A stretch of DNA of 60,000 nucleotides from Acanthaster planci (taxonomy: Eukaryota; Echinodermata; Asteroidea; Valvatida; Acanthasteridae), in assembly GCF_001949145.1 (NCBI RefSeq), contig NW_019091396.1:1248788-1308787 (forward strand). The letters are read 5' to 3'. A model generated the notes under the pieces. That model saw only the letters and a list, made by a program, of their open reading frames with translations, was not told where the DNA came from and ran no database searches. The position numbers were made by a program, and so were the translations under genes. How positions within the stretch are numbered: the first letter of the stretch is position 1; the number at the start of each line of letters is the position of its first letter. This document shows, in pieces, positions 37,563-51,348 of this stretch.

Positions 37563-40531
37563 TTTTGTTTGTATTAAGAAAAACAGCATCATGAAATAAT
37601 ACATACATGTACATGAACTGGTACTAGTACTGTAGTATCTGCCGGCAGTATCTCAAGTTTGTATGGGATTTCATCTTCAAAGACTACATTCCATATAGCT
37701 CCATGCTTCTATGTAACACACTGTAGTGTAGCAAACAGTTGATGAGCATGTTAATTGTTTATCATGGCTCCATTCAATGGCACATACCAGTGGGCACTGA
37801 TACCTGTAAACATGGCAGGCTACACTGTCCCCACCTAATTACCAGTACAGTGCCAATTATCACGGGGGGGGGGGTAATGACCCACTAATAGTCTGATGGC
37901 ACAATTATTATCAACTCTTAAAGACTTTATGTGTTGTACACTGTCACTGAGCAGGATTACAGCAATGTGCATTTATGGTACATTGTACATGTACAACAGT
38001 GTGTACAGTAGAAGGAGAGCAGTACTGTTACATGTACATCTATACTACGCATATTCTTCTTGTTATGTTTGATTCAATATTTCGTTCTTTATTCAGAACA
38101 TCTTCAGGAAAGAAGTTGTTATTGTTTCTGTTAATGTCACCCAGGATTTCTCAGACGTGCCCTAGACACTGAAGTTCACAAGCCTGAAGAAACTTGAAAG
38201 GAGGAGACAATGAGACATACATGTAGTTACACAGTTTTAGAGGTGGAAGAAAATACCCAGAGGAATATTCTGGGAAAAACCCACGGAATCGGGTAGGAAC
38301 TAAAAAACCCAATCCACATGTGGACTGAGCTAGGAATTGAAGCCTCACCGCAGCAGAGTCGGAAGGTGAGAAAAGAACCACTACGCCGACCTGACTCCTG
38401 AATTCTCTGACTTTGAACAAGTTTCTGAGTTTTGTTTAGTTTCTGGTTATTAAAACCCACAACCACTACTTGACAGCAAGGAAAAGAACACACAAGTTGC
38501 CACCAAAGCCAACAGGAAAGAGGAAATGGGACCAATGCCACTCACAGTGGCTAAAGGGACTCAGTCTTTGTTTCTTCTTTACGTGATAGCTTTAAAAATG
38601 GTTCACCATCCAACTGTCGGGAAAATGTAGCTTCCTTTATTATGCTACCACTTTAAACAGAAAGAGATATTTATCATTGATACAACCATTTTTGTCATAA
38701 ATTGCTGTGAGGTTTGTTAGGGTTATTGTACATGTACATGTACGGTTGATGTATTCATTGGCAATAGGCTGTGAAATGTGGAGAAGACATAAGTTTTAAA
38801 ATTGAGGAGAGTTACTGGTACATGTGTAACGTACAGGTTCATCGTGCTGTGCACTTTCATGCACTGCAATTACATGCACAATATCCTAAGAATGTGCGCT
38901 GGTACTGGTGCTAGTGTGATACACAAATAAAATGTGGCAATCTACCCCATAACAGAGCACTTACAGATGAACATGTACATTGTACATGTCACTATGTAAC
39001 ATGCACATGCACAGACTGTACCATTCAGTAGCAAGCAATTTCAAATTGCTTTGGACAACTCAAGGCAGTCCCTATTGAAATTGAAAAATGTCACTGAATA
39101 CTCTTGACAGAAATCTGACCCTAGGCCTTGTCATGGAACTACCCATCATTAAGCCAGACCTTGTCCAAAACATCTGCAAGACCAATGAGGACAGAACTGA
39201 CAACTAACAAAACTGCAAATGGCAACAAAGCATGTGATCAATTGATGTCCAATTTGCAGGCAAGCTGTTGTCGAGGCCTCCCCCCCCCAACTGCCTGATG
39301 AATTCTGTATTCAACCTTCCTTGAGCATAATGCAGTGCAAAGATGTTCACATGGCAAGCACACATGACCAAACTGTACCCTGTAATGGGAATGACAGTGA
39401 TGCACCCAAGTGAACACCTGGAGTTCAGAAACTGTTGTGTGAACATATACATGTACATGTACATGTAAATTCTGATGACTTCACCTTTGTTGACACAAGC
39501 CTACTTCCAACACCAACATTTCCCCAGGAATTATTTATGATGGTTGCTAGCAGAATCAACAGCAGTGGCATTCCACAAAATCTGGAGAACTCAAACTCAG
39601 TCCAACTGTTTACAGCCCCTGAAAAATAAGTCCCTCGGGTGTTTCAAATGCAATGATATGTATAACATTTTATTCACTTGAATTATTGTCCTGAGTTATT
39701 TAGATTTAGGACAAACAAACATGTAGCACACGTGCACACAAATTTATGAGGGCAAAAATGGGCAATGGTAACCAAATCTGCAGGCACCTGCAATTTTTCT
39801 TATGGAAAAATATTCTGTTCTTTCTGTCAGATATGATGCAGTCTTAACTTCTGGAACTTCATCCTTGCTCCAAAGCGACTTTTTTAAACAATGATAAACA
39901 TGTTATGTTCACAAAGTAATAATACGTTGCACTAGTAGTAGCAGTACACTGTATTCAATAATATGTTGCAATGGCAGCACAGCTCTCAGTTCATCATCAT
40001 GCCTTCTGTCCCCAATGTACAGAACATGTGCAACATCGCACTGACATTATACAAAGTTCATGTACATGTACGTACATAATTAATCAAAATCAGTAACGAC
40101 TAACATTCCTTCTCAGGTACCGGTACATGTCCAATTTGTCTCTCACGCCTCTTGGATTACATGTATCCAGTGGAAAAGATACAAAAATGCAATGCTGCTA
40201 CACTGTAGATGTTCATGTATGTACATGTACATGTACTACAGTGTACATGTAATCTGCTGACTAATGCTTGCAATGTACACAGAAAAAACAGGTGATGTGT
40301 TGAAATTATCACTTAATAATTATAACAAACGTTAGTTCTCAACTTCACTCATGATCAAGCTGCTTTTATCTGGATGCATAATGTTTCAAGGCCAAATTAA
40401 CAAAACAGGCTTATGTTCAAGGTGGGACAGAAGGCCAATCATTGAGTGATTATCTGCTGCACAGTCTAAGTGGATTAGAATATTGCTTATGACAGTATTG
40501 ATCATGAAACTGTGAAGGAAACCTTCAGCCA

Positions 40532-41466
40532 GTTCCCACTTGATCTACCAATTGGGGGATCTGATCCACCTTTTGCCAAATTGCTGGATCAGATCCCCAA
40601 TTGGTGGATCAGATCCCCCAATTGCTGGATCAGATCCCCCAATTGGTGGATCAGATCCGGCAGTTGTGTGTAGCGAGAACACTAACCGTTGCAAGGTGGA
40701 TCAGGATCAGATCCACCTTTCTTGATCCTCCTCTGGAGCAGGATACAGATCCCCCAATTGGTGGATCAGATCCTGCTATTGGCGGATCACGATCAGATGG
40801 GAACACAAAAGGTGGATCTGATCCAGTAATTTGACCTGTCAACATCCGTCCGTGCACGAGTGGCGCAAAACTTTTGCGGTCTGATGAACAAAGAAATACG
40901 TTTTTGGCATGTAGCTCATGTGAAATTTTTAACGTGCGCAGCATGCACAATAAACAACTGCTGAACTACGGGCTAGCAAAATGTGTCACCAAACATGCGC
41001 AATGCATGCATGCCGCGATGTGTGCCTTGCCCTTTCACAATTTTCGTTGCGCATTCATCCGTTTAACTTTTTTTCATTTGTGTAATTTCACTTGCTTTCC
41101 ATCAAAAACTAATTCCGTGTTAGCGTATAGCCCGCAGCATGTGACAGAGTACCAAAAACAGAAGCAAAGTTTGAAGAGACAACGTACTAGACGGAACATT
41201 CGGTCTGATTCAAGGTCGTCACGTCAGTAGAACTCCGCACCCAAAACACCGAAGGGTCGAAGCACGCCACACTGCCACAGAGCGCGCACTCAGCAAGCTA
41301 GCACATGCACAATACCGAACTAAGTGACCTTTCCGGCTCTACATTTCCGTCCGAAAAGGTGGATCAAGCGCTAGTGGGAACGCGACTTGCGGTTTCGTTG
41401 CAGTAAGATAACGATCACACCAAAATGCTGGATCAAGATCCACCTTTTCCCAATTCAAGTGGGAAC
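40532..41466. mobile_element. Non-autonomous element with GTTCCCACTTGA terminal inverted repeats and an internal GGATCAGATCC array
   Basis: GTTCCCACTTGA at 40532-40543 is the exact reverse complement of TCAAGTGGGAAC at 41455-41466. Subterminal sequences are also inverted (GATCCACCTTTT and the GGTGGATC words), and a further AGTGGGAACGC lies at 41371-41381. The left third is made of GGATCAGATCC units. The middle (about 40870-41230) has an open frame of 118 codons without recognisable domains. No clear target-site duplication was found. Confidence 0.6.
40586..40668. repeat. Short tandem array, 20-21 bp unit GGATCAGATCCCCCAATTGG
   Basis: Units begin at 40586, 40606, 40627 and 40648, and related words continue at about 40690 and 40765-40815. 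The unit is nearly palindromic in GATCAGATC and AATTGG. Read as protein it gives a GGSDPPI-type repeat, which is an artefact of the array. Confidence 0.88.
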
Positions 41467-42542
41467 GCACTGCTTGATTCCATGGTGGCTGTGGCCGGCA
41501 GTGGGTCCCTACCACTAACTATGGGTACAATACCAGTAGTTGTCACAATGGAACGATAGCAAACAACTTGTAATAAGCCAGGTGTATACTACGTGACAGG
41601 AAACAGTACAGGAAACAGTACAATTTTGTGTTAAGTTTTGCATTGCGTCAGATTATCTTATTGAGAGAAATACATACATGTACAGTAGAAAGTGCTCCAT
41701 ACACTTTAATGCATTAAAAAAATGCATACGAACAGGTATATATGCACTAGTAGGCTTATTGTACCTGTACCTGTACTTACATGTATACTTTTTCAATCAC
41801 CAGTAATTTTCCATGTTAAGTCTTTAAATTAATGAAGCTTTTCAACTCAGAGGTACATGTACCATGCCATGAGCATGTACATGTAAGTCTACAAAAGAGA
41901 CAGTTGCCCTTTCAAAACTTAATTTAAATTTGAATCCTTTGTACACATGTGAACAATGGGACATTTTTCACATGGAAAAATCATTGGTTATGGTTAAAAG
42001 CTCTGAGAGTGACTTTTGTTTTTTGGTTGTCCCAACTACCCTATGACTGTTAGACTTCCAGACATGGTAATTTCATAACAAGAATAGTGAACTACATCGA
42101 TCGGTACGTTGCATTAATCTTCTCAAACACCCAGAGGCTAAATTAAATAAGACAAACATGGGTTTCTGGTTCTTTGCTTATGCTAGCCATTAACAGTTAA
42201 CACATTATTATATTGTTGCACTTTTAGCTGAAAAGTTTAACACTGACTTTAATTTCAGTTTGGAAGTGTCTTATCCTACCTGTAGTCCACTGAATGCTGA
42301 TACGGTACATACAAAATTTAGCTATTAAAGTTTGTTTACTAGTACAGTAAAATTGATTTTCTCCATAAACCCTGGAACACATACCATGTACTTGTATGTA
42401 TATTCATGACATACATGTTATAATACATGTACATGAACATGTACATGTGCTCTACAAAGTGCTACATCAACTAAAGATATTATAAGCACAGTTTTGATGC
42501 AAGCATCAAGGTTTGCTACCGGTACATCAGATGCAATTTAAC

Positions 42543-42828
42543 TTTATTACATTTATTGTGCATTATATAGGCCCTATTACATTTATTGTTCATTATATAC
42601 ATGTAGGCCCTATAATTGATTACATTTATTGTTCATTATACATTTATTACATTTACTATTACATTTATTGTACATACTATAGGCCCTATAATTGATTATA
42701 TTTATTGTACATTATATAGGCCCTATAATTGATTACATTTATTGTACATTATACAGGCCTTATAATTGATTACATTTATTTTACATTATACAGGCCCTAT
42801 AATTGATTACATTTATTGTACATTATAA
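42543..42828. repeat. AT-rich tandem array with a 37-bp core unit
   Basis: AGGCCCTATAATTGATTACA starts recur at 42681, 42718, 42755 and 42792, exactly 37 bp apart. More degenerate copies begin at 42569 and 42605. Each unit holds the palindrome ATAGGCCCTAT and ATTTATTGTACATTAT. No coding content. Confidence 0.9.
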
Positions 42829-45702
42829 TGGTAGAATTTAAATGGCCTTGGAATGTACACATAAGAAGGGTAGGAAATTTCTTTTGGGGGTTTTCTTTTG
42901 TGAGTGGAGAGTGATTCATGTTCATACCGGTACATGTACATGTACCTGCCTCCTCATTTAGCCCTTTCCGGCAGTCTGTTTATGTCAAGAAACATCTGCC
43001 ATGTGGCAACTGTGTTTACCACTTTGTCCATGGCCTTTGATCGGGGCAGGTTGCATCACATACACAAGTTTGTACTGTACCTCCTGCACAATGGAATCAT
43101 TGGCATTTTCTCACTGCCAATTGAACTGCATTCTTTCAGGACATCAATTATTGATTCCCAGCCACACGCTGGAGTGCACCACAGACTAGGCTTGAGCGTG
43201 GGAGTACTATGGTAGCATGAAGAGGCTTGTAGACTGGAACTTCAGAATGAAAGTTTCATTGCACCTTTGATCTTCAGAATTGCAACAGCTGTTATGTAGA
43301 GCTAACACTTAATCCATTTGAACTGGCATAAGGATTTGGATCCACATCTACACACAGATAATTGGAAACTACTTACTTGCAAGAGGAACACGTATATTGA
43401 CAGTTCCTTCTCTTATCTTGGAACTTACATGTAGGTACCATATTCAAAACCTTTCACATGTACACATGTACACATGTACATGTACATACAGGTATAAATA
43501 TACTGTACATGTATTTTACCGGTACATGTAACTCACTAACCAGCATGAGCTACATGCACACATCACTAGAATTCAACAAACATTTACCAGCAAAGACGTT
43601 CATTTTTGAACTTCTGCTCTTAATACAAAGCTTCAAGAAGAAGCTTCAAACAAGAAGTTCTCAACACAAGGCTTTTCACATAATTCCAGCACTACCAGTC
43701 TACCAGGACATGTGACAAGTCTGATGGACACAAATGTACATACATAACTGATTCACAGAAATAAACACACTTGTTCAAATTTCCCAAGACCATCTGTCAA
43801 CAGAAGGGCCACTCCTCATTGTTGGGATGTCCTTGCCTCTGACACTGTTGCCACCAGATCTTTAAATACCCTAAACTGGACTTTGGAGGTCTGTAAACTA
43901 CGGTTGTTTGAACAAAGGATTAGGGTTACTGTTAAGCTGTGGAACAATGAGACAATCACTAAACACTGGTTTTAACTGCACATGTACATGTGTTTCTCTA
44001 AATTTTTTGTTGTCATACTTTCTCTAATTCAAAGAAAACATAGGTGTGAGAAAGCATGCAGGGCCTATAACAACAGCGTGCAAATCATTGAATTGACAAC
44101 AGAGGCAATATTTCTCTCTCATCATCCCCCATTCCCAAAACAGGTACCTTCCAAAAACATGAAGTTTCATGTTTTCTAACATCTACAAAGTTTGGCCCCT
44201 ACATTACTTCTGTCTTAGACAAACCACAGTTTCACTTTTACAAAAGGTGCCTCACAGATGCACAAGCAATGCATGAATGCATTTAAAAAATTTTTAATCA
44301 GCTTCGAATTTTTGTACAGATGTGTCAACTCAGTATACCGGGAAAGGATAAGTGACTCTCGTGCTATCGTAGTTCAGTACTGGCTACAAAGGATGGGTAT
44401 CTGATCAGTGATCAAGTTCAATTTGTAACTTTCTCTAATTAACATCAAATTCTTGTGAAGACTGCAAAACTGTATAAACATGATAGGAGAACTAGTAGCA
44501 AGGCCCACCATGTACAATGTAAGTTTTACACTGAGCATCAACAAAATTACCGGTATTATTCGTTCATCCATTCTGACAGAGGACAATTTACCATAAAGGA
44601 AACACTGCCTTCAAGAGCTAATTTTTTTTATGGTCCTCTTACTAGGAAATATCGTACATGTAGAAACAAGAAGAGGGATAGTCATCTACATATACGGGCG
44701 GCACACAACGGTCTGGTACCACGTACATGTATGCATGTATGTTTGCAAGTGATCATGCAATTTACACGTACTATAAATATACATACATGTACATGAATAT
44801 ATTTTGGTGGACAGGCTCATATGTACATTGCAGTTTGACAGACATACATGTACATGTAGCAGACACAACAAGCCCCTGTGGTTAACCATGGGTTAACCCT
44901 ATGGGTAACTGCAGCTGCCCCTATCACTATCCTTGACCTGTCAACACTGTGGAAATACACTAAACATGCAGATCCCAACCTGACGAACACATGTGTGAAT
45001 GTCAGCGCTAGAGCATGTATACTCTACATGTACTGGTACATGTACATGTACATTCTACAATATATTCATACTGGTGGTAGAGCAACTTCAGCAAGCAACA
45101 GATAAGCAGGGTGCATTTTGTCTCACATAATGCCTGGCCTTATGCATGTACTGGTACAGTACAGACTGTCCACAGAAGCATGGAACAGTTCACATTATCA
45201 AAGTATACTGCTTTAACTTTCAAGATACAGTACTTTAAGAACTGCCCACACACATTTCTGAGAAAGAGGGTACACGTACTACTAGTATTTGGGTGTGCTC
45301 AGTGCTGTATGTTACTCACCCGTCACTCTGAATACAACATTGATAATGACAAAGTACAAGCACCTCTGGTGACATGAGCATTGTAAAGTCATTAAATCAA
45401 CACCATTTCACATGCATCAATAGAATGGAATCTTCATTTATATTATACTTATGTCCATAATGTACTTTAATCGGCACTACATTATTTTCAAAAGCCAACT
45501 CACTACACTTATATTCGGAAATACATGTAATATGCTTCTGAGAGTTCCGTACATACATGTACACATTTCAATGAGTATAGCAATAAGCCTTAAATTCTTG
45601 GATTTGAGTGCAGGTATGAAAAAATAATTATAAATTAAAGTGTCATTTCAGTCCACAGTAAACTTACAAATTCTAATTTTGGTTTTCTTGCATTAAGTTA
45701 CA

Positions 45703-45768
45703 TTAACCCTAACTCCCTTGGGTGTGTGCGAAATCATATTAAAATTGGAGGATTCAGGACTGTTAGGG
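45703..45768. repeat. Short inverted-repeat element, copy A
   Basis: It runs from TTAACCCTAACTCCC to GACTGTTAGGG with a core containing ATCATATTAAAATTGGAGGA. It shares nearly its whole length with 56277-56347, and its ends and GGAGGATT word with the larger element at 235-845. Confidence 0.62.
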
Positions 45769-48700
45769 ATGTACATGTACATTTATGTACCGTACTGTTC
45801 ATGTACATGATTCATCGACAATGATGTTAAAACAATCAATGGCGTTGGTACACTGTACAGCTGTATGTATTTTCCGAGTTGGGTCACGTTATATCTGACA
45901 GTTACTGAAGACTCTTATTTCAAAAACTTTAGCTTTAAATTTCAGTCCAAAGATGGCAACTGGAGTTTGGGCACTGGAAATACAGTATACATGTGCATAC
46001 ACGTACGTAACGCATACAAACATGAAAAAGGAAACATGTATTAGCATGTTTTGAAAGGTTCCCTAGCTATAGTACATGTACGTGTACATGTATGGTACTC
46101 AGTACAAATATGGTCCATGTTTAATTCAATTCAGAAGTCTTTTATAAATGTTCAATAGCCTCAATTCAGGGACAAACTACTCATTACTTGGGCTGCATCA
46201 AAACTGCATATTGTGCAAATACCAGTACCGTCCACAGTGCCCTTAGACGGGCATAAATAATCCAATATTGACTCATCTTTGGATCACTGGTTCCAATCTG
46301 GAGAGGACCCGCACCTAGAAAATTTTACTTTAGCTGGCTCGCTAATGCTACTACAATGCACCGCTGCACACCCTGACATTCTTGTGCAAATGGGCATGTC
46401 ATCAAGAAAATGAGAGGCTACATGCTTGGCCAGTCATGGTAACCAAACCTGTCAAACCCAACAGAATGAGTCCAGATACCGCACGCTTGCATTTCTGACA
46501 GAAGAGTGCGGTAATTGATAACATGGGATCCTAAAAGGTTACCAAAGGTATGAACGTGGACAAATACATAAATACATGAAGGCTTAATGTATCTCGTGCA
46601 CATTGTACTGCACATGCACACTCACATGGAAGCGACCAACACCAATGGCTTTTCATAACACTGAGTAGCAGAGGTGTACTGCAATGCTTTACTTCAAACA
46701 TATTACACAGAACAGCAAAAGACACGTCACTTTACACAAACATTTCCGCTTGGAATTTTCAAACAAAGGCCACAATCAAATAAGCTGTTTCAGGGATGGG
46801 AGACCAAGGGAATCGAAATTGTATTGTTATGTGTTCATGTATGGTACATCAGGTATGGGAATTTAAACTCTACTCCTGACTGTTTTGATACTGCAAGTTA
46901 CCAGTGCATACAGGTACATGTAGATGCACAGGTACATGTATTTGTAAACTGCAATTTTAACAGGAAAGCATGCAAGTATTCATTGCTTTTACCGGTATCA
47001 TACTTTTGGTAGAGGTTCTGGAGGTTCTTAAATATACATGTGCATGTTTGTCCATGCTTGACACATGTGCATGTAAGCACTTACAATGTACAATGTACAT
47101 GTACATGTAAGTACATGCATGTAAGCCTGGCATCTTCCACAATCTAGAAAAATCCACTAAAATGCGGCTACAATGTACATGTACAGAAAACTTGTACCTT
47201 GACAAAATATTTTAACTTAAGCATCAAACTCAGTATTACAAATTGATCCTTGGAATATCCAGGACCCTTCCATCTCAACCACCCCTCCCCCACTTTATAC
47301 AGTACTGGTAGTTATATAACCACACTGCAAGTTCATAGAGGTACCTGGTACAGGCACATGTACATGTAGACCTATACTTATAAAATGTACTGTATTACTG
47401 GCACATTATTACATGTACATTGTACATGTACCAGTACTTTGCACTCTCCAAAACCATGAACCCTCTCTCTTTTCCTGTTATAGTACATGTATCTGTACAT
47501 AAGGAAGCATGGAATTCAAAACCTTGGAGGTTCTGGAGGCACAGTGTCATGCTGGCCATACAGTACATGTATCTTTTTGAAGCTATCCGTGTATCCAAAT
47601 CAGTAGCGGAATGTACATGTACATGTAACTTGTTTGGAAGTCCTATACTATGACATGAAGCATACATGTACTGGGGGGACGGAAGCAACAAAAAGGTTCT
47701 GTTGTCTTTCATATTACTGGTACAGTACCTGTCAAAGTGACTTCAGAAATGGCCTTCAAGTTGAAAACCTTACAGACTTTTCTCCCAGACAGACTGGTGC
47801 TTTTAATGTAATGAAATGCGAACGTACTTGTATACATGTAAATTACATGTAAGGCAGGTCACACATTTGAAACCTACGGTAACCTAAAAGCCCTACTTTC
47901 ATTCCAAAGATTTCCAATTCAAACTTCTTCTCTTTTATGATCTACATGTAATCTGTTGACTGAGCCGTTACCCTTACTGAAGTTACTGTAGTACTATTAA
48001 CTTGTAACCCGTTTGATAGATTTGAATTAAAACAATTAACATATTCTGTATACATGTACATGTCAACTGTTGCAAAGTAATTAGGCATATATACGTACAG
48101 AAGTACCACAACAGTTTACCATACTTGAATATGGACACACTGGCATATTAACACCAGCTTCCAAAACCATCCAAATCACATCAGACCATGCATTTCCCAG
48201 TGAATCAATGGACCTATAACCCATGGCAATATATGAGTCACTGAATCTACACTTGAGGAATGTTTTTTCTTCATGAATGAACCCGACCCATAGTCTCACA
48301 ACAGGCAAATGTACTTAACATGTTGGCCTGCAGCTCTCACTAAAAACAAGTCCATGCACAATATGAACTTTGTATCCCCCACCCCCAAGTGAAAGTGTGG
48401 TTGCAGACAATCCATGGGGCACAGGACTGTCTCAGTGTGTGTTTATCCTGCCACTGTGCCAGACAGTGCTGTTCTAGTTGTTTGGAGCTTTTCAGGGATG
48501 AAAAAAGCTCCAGGCATTTTGTCTACATGTACATTTGGTGAACTGACAAAAGGATGAAGGTCAGTCTCTGGACCGCTGACCTCTGCACTATCCCAAACAT
48601 CCGATTTTTCATTCCTTCCAAACACGCTGGTAGTAAACAGGTTTAAAATTAGGAGATCGTATTCTTTTTATTTATTCCATCAAGACAGCCCGGCGATAAA

Positions 48701-51270
48701 TGGGCTTAACTTTAGGACTTGAAGTTTTTTTTCTCAGTTTCAAAAGTCTTTTGTGATTCCCATTGTACAATCTTCTTCCAAATGCTGACTTGTGCCAATG
48801 CACACTGTACAGGTACATGTATCTTTGTCAGAACATGGCACAATGTTGCACACCAGTTTGTGAGAAATTGGAGGAAACAAGACTGCAGAAATGCCACTTT
48901 CAGTTGTGTTGATGCTTTCAGCACCTTAGTCAAAGTGAGTTAGCAAATGAACATTTACTGGTAGCAAGAAGCCCAGTTACATGTATGTAGTGAAGACTAC
49001 TGAGTGAAGCATCTTGAGATTATCTTTAGAGGACTTTGATCTGCAACTTAGCCTCGCAACAGCATGACACCCGGTACATGGTACTGTACGCCAGCTAAGG
49101 CTGGTGTGAAATATTTTCAATCACAAAAAAATTAATTATTCAGTTTAACAACATTTTTTAATTTGATCAACATTTGTAACTGTAAGAGCTGAAAAGTAAA
49201 CAAATGTATTCACACATACATGCCATGCACTTTACAACACTGGAAAGCTTAAAAAAAAGAATGAAAATGTAGTGCATGGCAATGAATGATTTATCCTATT
49301 CAAAAGTTCAAAATTGAGATGTGTACATGCAGTTTATGTGTAACTGTATACACTAAAGAGGCAGTGATTTTTTCCTACCCGAACATAAATTTTACTCCAG
49401 GAGGAATTGAGCCACCGTCTCTTCTTTATGTATCGGTACCGTGTACCGTTATAAAATGCTATCAACTGGATATTAAATTAAACAGCACAGAAAACCCATC
49501 TTCATTCTTTCTTCTAGATGGATCCCTGGTGACCCTGCAAAGAGTTGTTGACCCCAGCCCTCCTTCCCCTATTCCTATCAGCAATGTGCAGCCAAGAGAA
49601 TGCCTTCAGCCACAAATTACAGTTCCTTCAGCCTTCTGACAAAAGGCCCAGGGACAAGAAATCCCTGGAGCAGAAAATATGAAGGTGAGTGCAGAGAGAA
49701 GCCCTACACAGTGCATATAGTTGCAACCTGTTTTACTCTCCAGACAAAATGGTTCAAGGAGCCATCCACAGGGGGCTTTAATTGACGACTGCTTAAATGA
49801 TAAACACATTCTATGGTTTCATTAATTATTTTTCCACTTCGCCTATGAAATATAGGGTAACAAGCCCAAAATAATGATGGTGTAGTCCATGTACGTAACT
49901 CCTGGGATGTGCCTTGTACCGGTACAGGTAGGTTTTACCCCATATCTGGATGCAGCCATCCAGACTGTATGCAGTATCATACAGCCTGCTAAGTTCCCTT
50001 GCTCCAGTTGGGGCTACCATAGAAGTGCTGTGAATGAAGTCTTGTGGGAAGAAACAGGACGAAAATTAAGACACAAATTACACTGATGTCTAAGGATATT
50101 AGTGTGGTTGCTGTCACTTAAATGGTAAGAGCAATACTCTGTAATTACTGCAGTACAGAAACTCAACAGTATATTCTGCATCAAAAAATCTGTTGTCTCT
50201 GTTAAAAATCACAGGCACTAAGTGGACAAAAATGGACAAACAGACAAATAGAATGCAATAAGCCTGTAAAAAGAAGACAACAAATAGTAACCATGTACGT
50301 GTTTGCAGACATTATCCACACAGATTTTGTTTAGAACAGAATGTGATTTCAGTGTTGAAATTAACTGAAACTTTCATGGACTTTTCCACTACTACTGTAC
50401 TTCTCCACAGTTTCCCATTCACAGAGTACAAGCCAGTGCACACAGTTCCAAAGAGGAAAGTCGAACATGACAATCAGACAATAAAAACAAAGATATGAAT
50501 TTTGTTTTGAAAGGCAAAGATTATTATCAGACTGTGTGCAAACCCAAGGGGGAAAAGTTATGTTGTAAGAAAAAAATATGCCTTACGGTCAAAAGGCATG
50601 GACGTGTAATTTATCACAACTCTAAAAATAAACACAAGCTGACAAGTAGTGCTGCTGCATGTTAATTTAGAGCCTCTGGTTATCTCAATACTATGCAAAC
50701 TAATAAGGGGATGATTGATTTTTTTTAATGGAATTATTTACCCCAAGCTACTCTCAGATTCGTGATATTGAGAAATGTGAATGATTTTTTGAAAAAAAAA
50801 ATGAAAAACACATAAAAATTCATCAGCATTCCATACTCCAGATGTTCAACACAAACAAATGCAGTACCCAAATAGAAGGTACCAGTAAAATATTGATTTT
50901 GAGAGATTTCATTGCAAAACCCAAATTTGCGTGTACATGTACCGTTACCGGTACATGTACATTTATGCTCCACATAAACTACTGTCTTACACTGTACCCT
51001 GCAAATGATGTATAGACATACATGTAAGTTACAATGTACCCGTTACAACACTGTGCAAACTTGTACTGGTATACACTGTACATGTGTACCTTTATTTAAA
51101 AAATTACAACAGCAGTGAATATTAGAAGCCACTTTCAAACAGTAAAGGTGCAATATACTGGTACACAGGTACATGTACGCATCATTGACAGTCACATGAT
51201 CACCTACCTGGACGGTTAAATGTATGCACCAGTACTCCTACATGTACATGCCGTATTACCAGTACAGTAC

Positions 51271-51348
51271 CAGGTGGTCTTAAACTTTTGCAGATGACTG
51301 TATATGTACAGTACTGTACAGTCATCTGCAAAAGTTTAAGACCACCTG
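51271..51348. repeat. Perfect 32-bp inverted repeat with a 14-base loop
   Basis: The arms are 51271-51302 (starts CAGGTGGTCTTAAACTTTTG) and 51317-51348 (starts TACAGTCATCTGCAAAAGTT). They are exact reverse complements over 32 bases. The right arm is also the left end of the element at 51317-51781. A transcript of this stretch would fold into a long, uninterrupted hairpin. Confidence 0.93.

Noticed and set aside
40540-40834. Open frames with a GGSDPPIAGSDPP-type repeat, on both strands, resembling a repetitive surface protein
   Set aside because: The peptide repeat is a direct reading of the 20-21 bp GGATCAGATCC tandem array and appears in more than one frame; it is not evidence of a protein.
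40874-41230. 118-codon basic frame inside the element at 40532-41466, considered as a transposase fragment
   Set aside because: No DDE/D, zinc-finger or other transposase motif is visible; it is kept only as part of the element description.
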